From contig JAOPVP010000084.1 in the NCBI GenBank assembly GCA_025966135.1, forward strand, positions 47,048 to 111,047: a DNA stretch of 64,000 bases, written 5' to 3'. Below the pieces are notes generated by a model that was not told the DNA's origin, did not search any database, and worked only from the letters and a program-made list of their open reading frames with translations. Position numbers and translations under genes: made by a program. Positions within the stretch are counted from its first letter, which is position 1; every line of letters begins with the position of its first letter. The DNA is from Frankiales bacterium (lineage in GTDB: Bacteria > Actinomycetota > Actinomycetes > Mycobacteriales > SCTD01). Shown here piece by piece: positions 24,824-34,133 of this stretch.

Positions 24824-24852
24824 GTTCTACGCCTGCTGAATTAACTCGTCAA
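24824..24852 (-). promoter_or_regulatory. Predicted leaderless sigma-70-type promoter of the ABC exporter operon
   Basis: On the minus strand TTGACG (24852-24847) and TAGAAC (24829-24824) are separated by exactly 17 bp, and the -10 box ends 7 nt before the ATG at 24816. Transcription should therefore begin at or next to the start codon. GAGTT/AACTC half-sites lie in the spacer region and could be the TetR operator. Confidence 0.65.
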
Positions 24853-24886
24853 GAGGAGTTCGCACTCGTACGGCGAAGCCCTGCAC

Positions 24887-26344
24887 ATGCGCCGACTCCT
24901 TGCTCTCCTGATGCTGGTCGCGGCGCTGGTCGCCCCTTCGTCGCAGGCCGCGGCTCCGCTGGCCTCCAACACGCCGGCGGTGCTGCACCGCGAAGGGCGC
25001 TGGCTGGTGGACGCGCAAGGCCGCGTGGTGCTGCTGCACGGCGTCAACGCGGTCTGGAAGCGCGCGCCGTACGTGCCGCCCGCGACGGCCGCCGGTTTCA
25101 CCGCCAAGGATGCGGACTGGATCGCCGCGCAGGGCTTCAACACCGTGCGGCTGGGCGTGATCTTCGCCGGTGTCATGCCGTCCCGTGGCCGCGTGGACCA
25201 GCAGTACCTCGCGGCCGTCGCGAGGGTGGTCGACCTGCTCGCGGCCCGCAAGGTGTGGGTGCTGCTCGACTTCCACCAGGACCTCTACAGCGAGAAGTTC
25301 AGCGGCGAGGGCTTCCCGGCCTGGGCAGTCCACGACGACGGCATCCCGCAGCCTGTCGATGCGGGCTTCCCGGGCAACTACTTCCTGCCTGCCACCAGCA
25401 GGGCCTTCGACAACTTCTACGCGAACGTCGACGGGCTGGCCGACCTCTACGCGCAGGCCTGGAGGGCCGTTGCGGCCCGCTTCGCGGCGACGCCCCACGT
25501 CCTGGGTTATGACGTGATGAACGAGCCGTGGCCCGGCACCTCGTTCGCGACGTGCGCCAACCCCGTCGGGTGCCCCGTCTTCGACACGCAGTCCCTGCAG
25601 CCGCTCTACGAGAAGGTGGTCGCCGCGATCCGGACGGTCGACAGGGCGCGCATCGTCTGGCTCGAACCGCAGGTGCTGTTCAACGACGGCGCGCAGACCG
25701 CCCTCGGCGCGCGCAAGCCCTTCACCGACCCGCAGCTCGGGCTGTCGTTCCACCAGTACTGCACGACGGCCGGCGTCACCCACTCCAGCGGCGGGAAGGC
25801 CGGCCCGGAGTGCGGGCCGCAGGGAGAGCTGGTCTTCGGCAATGCCGACAAGGTCGCGACCTCGAAGGGCTGGACGAGCCTGCTCACCGAGTACGGCGCG
25901 TCCGACGACCTGCCCGACGTCGCGCGGGTGACCGCAGCCGCGGACGAGCACCTGACCGGCTGGCAGTACTGGCACTACAAGGAGTGGTCCGATCCCACGA
26001 CCGAGTCGCAGGGCTCCGGAGGCCAGGGGCTGTTCACGAACGACAAGGATCTGTCCACCCTCAAGCAGGCAAAGGCGGATGTGCTGGTACGGCCGTTCGC
26101 CCGGGCCGTCGCGGGCATCCCCTCAGCCATGACCTTCGACCCGGCGACCAAGGCCTTCACGCTGACCTACACGGCGAAGCCGAAGACCGGCCTCACCGAG
26201 GTGTTCCTGCCGGCCCGGCAGTACCCGAAGGGCTACGCCGTCGCGGTGACCGGCGCGTCGGTCGTGTCGGCGCCCGGGGCCACGCTGCTGCTGCTCCAGG
26301 CCTCCCGCGCGGGCACGGTCACCGTGACCGTCACCCGCCGCTGA
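24887..26344 (+). CDS. Secreted GH5 endoglycoceramidase-like glycosidase
   Basis: A 485-residue secreted enzyme. A signal peptide (about 1-22, ending SQAAA) is followed by a GH5 barrel opening with RVVLLHGVNAVWKRAPYVPP, a pattern typical of endoglycosylceramidases. The acid/base glutamate lies in DVMNEPWPG (Glu213) and the nucleophile in LLTEYGA (Glu335). A C-terminal beta-sandwich of about 90 residues follows. These enzymes cut the bond between oligosaccharide and ceramide in glycosphingolipids. Bacterial members act on host, fungal or environmental glycolipids; steryl glucosidases are a related alternative. It is divergent from the ABC exporter operon and ends 14 bp inside the convergent TetR gene. 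Confidence 0.87.
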   Translation: MRRLLALLMLVAALVAPSSQAAAPLASNTPAVLHREGRWLVDAQGRVVLLHGVNAVWKRAPYVPPATAAGFTAKDADWIAAQGFNTVRLGVIFAGVMPSRGRVDQQYLAAVARVVDLLAARKVWVLLDFHQDLYSEKFSGEGFPAWAVHDDGIPQPVDAGFPGNYFLPATSRAFDNFYANVDGLADLYAQAWRAVAARFAATPHVLGYDVMNEPWPGTSFATCANPVGCPVFDTQSLQPLYEKVVAAIRTVDRARIVWLEPQVLFNDGAQTALGARKPFTDPQLGLSFHQYCTTAGVTHSSGGKAGPECGPQGELVFGNADKVATSKGWTSLLTEYGASDDLPDVARVTAAADEHLTGWQYWHYKEWSDPTTESQGSGGQGLFTNDKDLSTLKQAKADVLVRPFARAVAGIPSAMTFDPATKAFTLTYTAKPKTGLTEVFLPARQYPKGYAVAVTGASVVSAPGATLLLLQASRAGTVTVTVTRR

Positions 26345-26864
26345 GCAGCTGCTGGAGCAGCGCCAGCAGCTCGTCGGCGGGGGCCTTCGACAGCTCGGTG
26401 AACGAGCCTGAGCTCCGGCCGAGGGCCACGCCGGCAAAAGCGGCCACGGCCAGCTCGGCGCGCAGCTGCGGTCGATCGGCACCGGCCTGCTCGTAGCGCC
26501 GGCGCAGCGGCTCGACCAGGCGTGTGTGCAGCGCCTCCCGGGCGGCCGCCTGGACCGCCTCGTCCTCGTGAGCGCGCACCGCGGCCTGGAACACCGGCCC
26601 CGGACCACGGGTGTCGAGGCGACCCAGGAGCGCTGCCATCCGGTCGGGTGTGAGCAGGTCCGGCGGTGGGCCGTCGCCGAGCTCCACGCGCAGGGCAGCG
26701 AGGTAGAGGCCGACCTTGCTGCCGAAGTACCTGGCGATGAGCGCGGCGTCGACGCCGGCCCGCTCGGCCAGGTCACGGGTCGTGGTGCGCTCGTAGCCGC
26801 GTTCGGCGAACAGCGCCGCGGCCGCGGTCAGGAGCCGCTCGCGGGCCTCGCCGCGGACGGCCAT
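26331..26864 (-). CDS. TetR-family regulator (downstream of MFS exporter)
   Basis: A 177-residue TetR protein with HTH AAALFAERGYERTTTRDLAE and ALIARYFGSKVGLY. Its ATG shares one base with the MFS stop (TGATG), so the two are translated in tandem. It probably represses the MFS-tetR operon at the palindrome 28328-28347. The frame remains open to 27005, but that part is a shadow of the MFS gene. Confidence 0.9.
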   Translation of the reverse strand: MAVRGEARERLLTAAAALFAERGYERTTTRDLAERAGVDAALIARYFGSKVGLYLAALRVELGDGPPPDLLTPDRMAALLGRLDTRGPGPVFQAAVRAHEDEAVQAAAREALHTRLVEPLRRRYEQAGADRPQLRAELAVAAFAGVALGRSSGSFTELSKAPADELLALLQQLLSGG

Positions 26865-28306
26865 CAGTCGACCCCGACCGGGCGTGGCTCCTCGGAGGGG
26901 ATCCCGTCGGCGATGCTCTCCTCGGCGAGCAGCTCGTCGATCTCCTCCTTGCCGCGCTGGGGCAGGGCGGCGCTGAGAAGTCCCGCAACAGCGAGGACCC
27001 CGCACCCGACGAGCGCCGCCGTCGTGTAACCGCTGCCAGTCGGCAACTGCTGCCCCGAGCGCGTGTGGGCCTCCAGGATGGTGGCCGACAGCGCACTGCC
27101 GGTGGAGTAGCCGACGTACCGAAGCACCTGGTTGAAGCTCATCGCGCTACCTGTCTCTGATGCAGGGACGGCACGGACGATAAGGCCGGGAAGCGCAGCG
27201 AAGGTGCACCCGACACCGAGGCCGGCGATGCCCATGATGACGAAGACCTGCCACAGGTGGCCGCGTTCGAGGGCGAACAGCAGCTCCGCGGCAAGGGAGA
27301 TCGCGCAGCCCAGCGGCAGCACGGCATGCGGCGACACCCGCCGGCTGATGGCGGGGGCGACCCGGCTGGACACCACCGACATCAGCGAGAAAGGCAGCAG
27401 CACCAGCCCGGCCATCACCACCGAGGCACCGAACCCGTAGCCCACGCGTGCCGGCGTCTGGACGAAGCGGATCACCAGCGAGATCAGCATGTACATCCCG
27501 ATCCCCGCGAACAGACCCGTCGCGTCGGCGGTCAGGACGCTGCGGTTGCGGGCCAGTCTGAGGTCGACGAGAGGGTGGGCAGTACGCAGCTCCTGGCGGA
27601 CCCACCAGAGCAGCAGGAGGGCCGAGAGGACGGTGACGGTCAGCAGGCGTGCACCCGACCAGGTCTCGGCCTCGCTGAGGGCGAGGAGCAGCCCGGCCAC
27701 GCCGGTACCGAGGAGCGCGGCGCCCAGGACGTCGAGGCGGACGTAGGGGCGCTCCCGGGTCGAGGGGAAGACGACGAGTGCTGCCAGGAAGGCGATCCCG
27801 GTGATGATGGCGCCGAACCAGAAGCCGGCGCGGAACGACAGGTGCTGGGTGATGAGGCCGGTGAGCGGGTAGCCGAGGCCGATGCCGGCGACGGTGGTGA
27901 TGGACAGCACCGCGACGGCTGAACGCGACCGCTCCCCGGTCAGGGCGTCGCGGGCGGTGGCCATCGCGATCGGGGTGAGCCCGAGCCCCGTGCCCATGAG
28001 GGCGCGGCCGACGAGCAGGTAGGGGAACGAGAGGGGGAGGGCCGCGAGCACGCAGCCGATGACGACCGTGGCGATCGCGACCAGGACGACGGTACGGCGG
28101 TGCGGCCCGTCCCCGAGCCGACCCATCGTCGGGGTCGCCACCGCGCCAACGAGCAGGCTGATGGTCAGCGACCACTGGGCGGTGGCGAGGGAGACGTGGG
28201 TGTCGGCCGCAATGGTCGGCACGAGCGGTGCGCCGAGGCTGCTCACCACGGCGACGACCATGCCGAGGAAGACGAGCACGGGGACGAGCGGGCGGGACCG
28301 GGTCAC
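26864..28306 (-). CDS. MFS drug/metabolite exporter
   Basis: A 480-residue major facilitator with about 12-14 TM segments. It carries the loop 2-3 signature GRLGDGPHRRTVVL (motif A) and the antiporter-type motif C region STIxGxGLGYPLTG (here TTVAGIGLGYPLTG). The family exports drugs using the proton gradient. The start is GTG 28306 with AAGGAG 4-5 nt upstream. It forms an operon with the following TetR gene. Confidence 0.88.
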   Translation of the reverse strand: MTRSRPLVPVLVFLGMVVAVVSSLGAPLVPTIAADTHVSLATAQWSLTISLLVGAVATPTMGRLGDGPHRRTVVLVAIATVVIGCVLAALPLSFPYLLVGRALMGTGLGLTPIAMATARDALTGERSRSAVAVLSITTVAGIGLGYPLTGLITQHLSFRAGFWFGAIITGIAFLAALVVFPSTRERPYVRLDVLGAALLGTGVAGLLLALSEAETWSGARLLTVTVLSALLLLWWVRQELRTAHPLVDLRLARNRSVLTADATGLFAGIGMYMLISLVIRFVQTPARVGYGFGASVVMAGLVLLPFSLMSVVSSRVAPAISRRVSPHAVLPLGCAISLAAELLFALERGHLWQVFVIMGIAGLGVGCTFAALPGLIVRAVPASETGSAMSFNQVLRYVGYSTGSALSATILEAHTRSGQQLPTGSGYTTAALVGCGVLAVAGLLSAALPQRGKEEIDELLAEESIADGIPSEEPRPVGVD

Positions 28307-28327
28307 GGCTCTCCTTGTCAGCAGGTG

Positions 28328-28347
28328 ATGTCATCACATGGTGACAT
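28328..28347. promoter_or_regulatory. Near-palindromic operator upstream of the MFS-tetR operon
   Basis: ATGTCA (28328-28333) and TGACAT (28342-28347) are inverted and the whole 20-bp site matches its own reverse complement at 16 of 20 positions. It lies 22 bp before the MFS start and between divergent genes, as expected for the operator of the operon's own TetR protein. Confidence 0.6.
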
Positions 28348-28384
28348 AGGGAAGGTGGGTGTCGCGAAAGGCGTTGCCTCTGAC

Positions 28385-28726
28385 GTGGAACCGCTGCTCA
28401 CCGCCCGTGCTGACGCCCTTGCCCGGGTCGCGGCGCTCACGGCGCAGCACGCCGAGATCCTGGCCTCATCCGAGGGGTCCAACGCTGACGACGAGCACGA
28501 CCCCGAGGGCGCGACGATCGCGTTTGAGCGCCAGCAGGTCTTGGCGCTGCTCGCCCAGGCCAGGGCGTCCCTGACCGAGGTCGACGCCGCGCTGTCCCGG
28601 GCCTGCTCCGGCGACTACGGGAAGTGCGCCTCCTGCGGCGGGGAGATCGGCGCCGAGCGGCTCGAGGCCAGGCCCTCAGCGACGCTCTGCATCGCGTGCG
28701 CGCGCGGCCAGGCCCGCAGCCACTGA
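28385..28726 (+). CDS. DksA/TraR-type zinc-finger protein
   Basis: A 113-residue protein: an N-terminal coiled coil (MEPLLTARADALARVAAL onward), the conserved SNADDEHDPEGATIAFERQQ segment and a C-terminal four-cysteine zinc finger (CASCGG ... CIACA). Members bind RNA polymerase through its secondary channel and modulate transcription, or are of unknown role. The start is uncertain: GTG 28385 gives the usual family length; GTG 28355 and ATG 28328 (inside the operator) are alternatives. Its 3' end overlaps the convergent hutG gene by 51 bp. Confidence 0.82.
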   Translation: MEPLLTARADALARVAALTAQHAEILASSEGSNADDEHDPEGATIAFERQQVLALLAQARASLTEVDAALSRACSGDYGKCASCGGEIGAERLEARPSATLCIACARGQARSH

Positions 28727-29731
28727 CAGCAGGCACATCGCGGCCAGGTCAACGGTCCGCCCCTGCGGGTCGGCAGCCGCGTCCACCTCCGTGATGTCGA
28801 CGGCCCGGACCAGCGGGTGCCGTCCCGCCTCCACCGCCGCTTCCAACAGCTCGTACGGCGACAACCCTCCCGGCCGGGCTCCCGGACAGCCGGGCACGAA
28901 CGCGCTGTCGACCACGTCCACGTCGAGGTCGACGTACAGGTCGGTGCAGGTCTGCGCCAGCCGGTCGAGCTGCTCCTTGACGGCGATGCCGACCCGGCCG
29001 CGCGCATCGTCGACCCCGACGAGGCGGATGCCGCGGTCCTCGCACCAGTCGCGATAGGCGCGGCTGTTGCTGAGCTGCCCGAGGCCGACCTGGACCACGT
29101 GGTCGCCGCGCAGACCGTCTTCGACGAGGCCGCGTACCGGTGTCCCGTTCGTCGGGCCGTCGTGGAAGCCCCTCACGTCGTGATGCGCGTCGAGCGTCAG
29201 GAGACCGGAGGTCGCGAGGGGCAACAGGGCGCGCATGGCGGGGCGGGTGACCGCGTTGTCCCCGCCCAGGAGGACGACGAGATCGGCGCGCGGCCGCAGG
29301 TCGGAGGGGTCGGTTGGCGCACCAGCGCTATGTGTGATTGCAGATAGCGATACCTGATCAGAGATGGGGCGGGAAGGGGAAGGCGTCCCGTTGTCGGTCA
29401 GCCCGCCCGCCGGCTCGCCGGTCAGCTGCAGGCCGGCGCGTGCCAGGGCGCGCTCCACGCGGTCGAGGTGGTCGGCGACGGTCGCGTCCGCCACGTCGAG
29501 GTCTCCGTGGTCGGTGACCGACAGCACTTCCAGGTCGACGTCCAGGCCGGCGTGGAAGGTGGCGAAGCGCCGGAGCGCTGCCCGTACCGCGGCCGGCGTT
29601 GTGTGGGCACCCGAGGGCGAGATCGAGGTCCTCGACAGCGGCACGCCCAGAACGGACAGCCGGGGTCCGGTGCGACGGCCTCCGGAGCTCAGCCACGCCG
29701 AGGCACGAGGCCACAGCGGGTCCTCAGTCAC
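28676..29731 (-). CDS. hutG: Formimidoylglutamase-like arginase-family hydrolase (HutG)
   Basis: A 351-residue ureohydrolase-fold enzyme and last gene of the hut operon. The manganese motifs are present: LGGDNAV, DAHHD (181-185) and [14 protein letters not shown] (268 onward). In this context it should convert N-formimidoyl-glutamate to glutamate and formamide, the last step of histidine degradation. GTG 29731 overlaps the hutI stop (GTGA). Residues about 113-145 form an insertion before VVLLGGDN whose DNA is less GC-rich and carries the second copy of the palindromic element (29335-29367). Confidence 0.87.
   Translation of the reverse strand: MTEDPLWPRASAWLSSGGRRTGPRLSVLGVPLSRTSISPSGAHTTPAAVRAALRRFATFHAGLDVDLEVLSVTDHGDLDVADATVADHLDRVERALARAGLQLTGEPAGGLTDNGTPSPSRPISDQVSLSAITHSAGAPTDPSDLRPRADLVVLLGGDNAVTRPAMRALLPLATSGLLTLDAHHDVRGFHDGPTNGTPVRGLVEDGLRGDHVVQVGLGQLSNSRAYRDWCEDRGIRLVGVDDARGRVGIAVKEQLDRLAQTCTDLYVDLDVDVVDSAFVPGCPGARPGGLSPYELLEAAVEAGRHPLVRAVDITEVDAAADPQGRTVDLAAMCLLSVAAGLAARARDAERR
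29335..29367. repeat. Palindromic element, copy 2 (degenerate), inside hutG
   Basis: This 33-bp stretch aligns without gaps to 11146-11178 with 25 identities. The inverted-repeat arms are eroded, but CGCTAT (29326-29331) and ATAGCG (29344-29349) still pair. It is in frame within hutG and encodes part of a family-atypical peptide insertion. Confidence 0.6.
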
Positions 29732-30854
29732 CGAACCGCCACGCCATCTTTGAAAACGCTGTGCACGAGGTCGACGCCGGGACGGTACGCGAGCCAGGTC
29801 GGGGACGGCGCCTCGAGGACGACCAGGTCGGCGCGTGCGCCGACCCGCAGGTGTCCGATGTCGTCCTGACCCAGCGCGGTGGCACCGCCGAGCGTCGCTG
29901 CCAGCACCGCCTCCTGGGGGGTCATCCCGAGCTCGCGGCAGGCCAGCGCGATGACGAACGGGATCGAGGTCGTGAAGCTGGTGCCAGGGTTGCAGTCTGT
30001 CGCGAGGGCGACGAGCACACCGGCGTCGAGCAGGCGTCGCGCCGGGGCGTAGGGGGAGCGGGTGCTGAACTCTGCGCCCGGTACCAGCGTGGCGACGACG
30101 TCGGCATCGCGCAGCGTCTGGATGTCGGCCTCGCTCAGATGGGTGCAGTGGTCGGCGCTGAGCGCACCGAGCTCCGCAGCCAGCTGTACGCCGGGCCCGG
30201 GCCGGAGCTGGTTGGCGTGGACGTGGACGCCCAGTCCCCGTTCCTTGCCGGCCGACAGGACCTCGCGGCACTGGTCGACGTCGAAGGCGCCCTCCTCGCA
30301 GAAGGCGTCGACCGCCGTGGCCAGAGGAGCGCAGGCGTCGAGCATCTCGCCGGCGACGAGCGAGGTGTAGACGGCGGCGTCCCCGTCCGGTGCCACGTGG
30401 GCGCCGAGGAAGGTGGCGTGCGGCGTGATCGCGCGGGCCACCTCGAGGCAGCGGCGCTCGTCCTCGACGGTGAGGCCGTAGCCGGACTTCACCTCCAGGG
30501 TGGTCGTGCCGGAGCGCAGCGCCTCGTGAGCCAGCCGCTGGGCGCGGGCGAGCAGCTCCTGCGTCGAGGCGGCGCGGGTCGCGGCCACGGTGGTGCGGAT
30601 ACCGCCTGCGGCGTAGGCGGTTCCCGTGATCCGCGCCTCGAACTCCTCCGCCCGGTCGCCGCCGAACACCAGGTGCGTGTGGCTGTCGACGAACCCCGGC
30701 AGCACGCAACGTCCGCTCAGGTGCAGCACCTCGTCGGTCGCCGGAGCGGACGCAGCGGTACCGGTCCACGCCACCCGGCCGTCCTCGACGACGAGCGCCT
30801 CCACCGGCTCGTCGGCCCAGGTGACGAACGAGCCTCCGCGAAACAGCGTCGACG

Positions 30855-30858
<4 letters not shown>
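29728..30858 (-). CDS. hutI: Imidazolonepropionase (HutI)
   Basis: A 376-residue amidohydrolase with metal ligands in [21 protein letters not shown] and [11 protein letters not shown] and the substrate-binding GTAYAAGGI. It opens imidazolone-5-propionate to N-formimidoyl-glutamate (third step of histidine degradation). Its start overlaps the hutU stop by ATGA and its stop overlaps the hutG start by GTGA, indicating a tightly coupled operon. Confidence 0.95.
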
Positions 30859-32480
<1,622 letters not shown>

Positions 32481-32483
32481 CGG

Positions 32484-34019
32484 TTACTCCAGGGGTCCCG
32501 TGACGGCTTCGACAGCCGACAGCAGCGCGCCGCTCTGCACCATGGCCACCGCCGCCTCGATCTCGGGGGACAGGTACCGGTCGGTCCCCGGCCCGGGTAC
32601 GACGGTACGCAGCGTCCGCAGCGCAGCGCCGGTGCCTGCCGCCGGCTGCAGGGGCGACCGCAGGTCGAGGGCGCGGGCCGCTGCCATCACCTCGATGGCC
32701 AGGACGCGGGCCAGGCCGTCGACGGACCGGCGCAGCTTGCGGCCCGCCGACCACCCCATCGAGACGTGGTCCTCCTGCATCGCCGAGCTGGGGATCGAGT
32801 CGACGCTCGCTGGGGCGGCCAGCCGCTTGAGGTCGCTGACGATCCCGGCCTGGGTGTACTGGGCGATCATCAGCCCGGAGTCCACCCCCGGGTCGTGGGC
32901 GAGAAACGCGGGCAGGCCTTGGGAGCGGTGCGCGTCGAGCATCCGGTCGGTGCGCCGCTCGCTCATCGAGGCCACGTCGGCGAGGGGGATGGCGAGGAAG
33001 TCCAGGGCGTAGGCCACGGGGGCGCCGTGGAAGTTGCCGTTGGACTCGATACGGCCCTCGTCCAGCAGCACGGGGTTGTCGATGGCGCTCGCGGACTCCC
33101 GCGCGGCGACCAGCCGGACGTACTCGAGGGTGTCCCGGGCGGCGCCGGCCACCTGCGGGGCGCATCGCAGCGAGTACGCGTCCTGCACCCGGGTGTCCTC
33201 GGGGCCGCGGTGCGAGGCGACGATCGGGGAGCCCTGGAGCAGGCGGCGCATGTTCGCGGCGGCAGCCGCCTGACCCGGGTGCGGTCGCAGGGCCATCAGC
33301 TCGGCGGCCAGCGTCCGGTCGGTGCCCAACAGCGCCTCGACGCTCATCGCAGCGGCCAGGTCGGCGACCTTCAGCAGCGCCGCGGCGTCATGGCTGGCGA
33401 GCATGAGCATCGCGAGCATGCCGTCGGTGCCGTTGATGAGGGCAAGGCCCTCCTTCTCGGCCAGCTCCACAGGCTCCAGGCCGGCCGCGCGCAGCGCGTC
33501 GGCCGCGCTGATGAGGGATCCGCCGTACCGGACCTGGCCCTCGCCCATGACGGCGAGCGCGACGTGGGCGAGCGGGGCGAGGTCGCCCGAGCAGCCGAGC
33601 GAGCCGTATTCGCGCACAACCGGCGTGATGCCCGCGTTGAGCAGGTCGGCGTAGGCCTGGGCGGTCCGGGGCCGCACCCCGGTGTGCCCCGTGGCAAGGG
33701 TCTGCAGGCGGAGCAGCGCCATCCCACGGACCACCTCGGTCTCGACCTCAGGTCCGGAGCTGGCGGCGTGCGACCGCACCAGGCTGCGTTGCAGCTGGGC
33801 ACGCAGCTCCCTCGGGATGTGGCGCGTGGCCAGGGCCCCGAACCCGGTGGAGATCCCATACGACGCAGTCGCGCTGCTCGCGAGCTCGTCGACGTGCGCG
33901 CGGGCTCTTGCCAGCAGGGTCAGGCTCTCTAAGGTGAGGGTGACTGGAGCACCGTCACGGGCCACTGCGACCAGCTCCTGCTCGGTCAGCGGGCGGTCAG
34001 CGATGAGTTTGACGTCCAC
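32484..34019 (-). CDS. hutH: Histidine ammonia-lyase (HutH)
   Basis: A 511-residue lyase of normal length, first gene of the hut operon. It deaminates histidine to urocanate. The MIO cofactor is formed autocatalytically from Cys143-Ser144-Gly145 (GSLGCSGDLAPL). Cys in place of the usual Ala is known from actinobacterial enzymes. The active-site tyrosine is in SYGISTGFG (Tyr54). It is divergent from the MMPL gene; no hutC-type repressor lies nearby, so control must come from elsewhere. Confidence 0.96.
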   Translation of the reverse strand: MDVKLIADRPLTEQELVAVARDGAPVTLTLESLTLLARARAHVDELASSATASYGISTGFGALATRHIPRELRAQLQRSLVRSHAASSGPEVETEVVRGMALLRLQTLATGHTGVRPRTAQAYADLLNAGITPVVREYGSLGCSGDLAPLAHVALAVMGEGQVRYGGSLISAADALRAAGLEPVELAEKEGLALINGTDGMLAMLMLASHDAAALLKVADLAAAMSVEALLGTDRTLAAELMALRPHPGQAAAAANMRRLLQGSPIVASHRGPEDTRVQDAYSLRCAPQVAGAARDTLEYVRLVAARESASAIDNPVLLDEGRIESNGNFHGAPVAYALDFLAIPLADVASMSERRTDRMLDAHRSQGLPAFLAHDPGVDSGLMIAQYTQAGIVSDLKRLAAPASVDSIPSSAMQEDHVSMGWSAGRKLRRSVDGLARVLAIEVMAAARALDLRSPLQPAAGTGAALRTLRTVVPGPGTDRYLSPEIEAAVAMVQSGALLSAVEAVTGPLE

Positions 34020-34133
34020 AGTTCGTCATCTCACCGCAACGCGACGGTCGTGGACAGCACCGGCGCGATGCAACCGAATTGTCACCCGCGCCCGCTAGTG
34101 TCCCGGGCTCCTGTCGAACCTTGGAGGGTTTCC

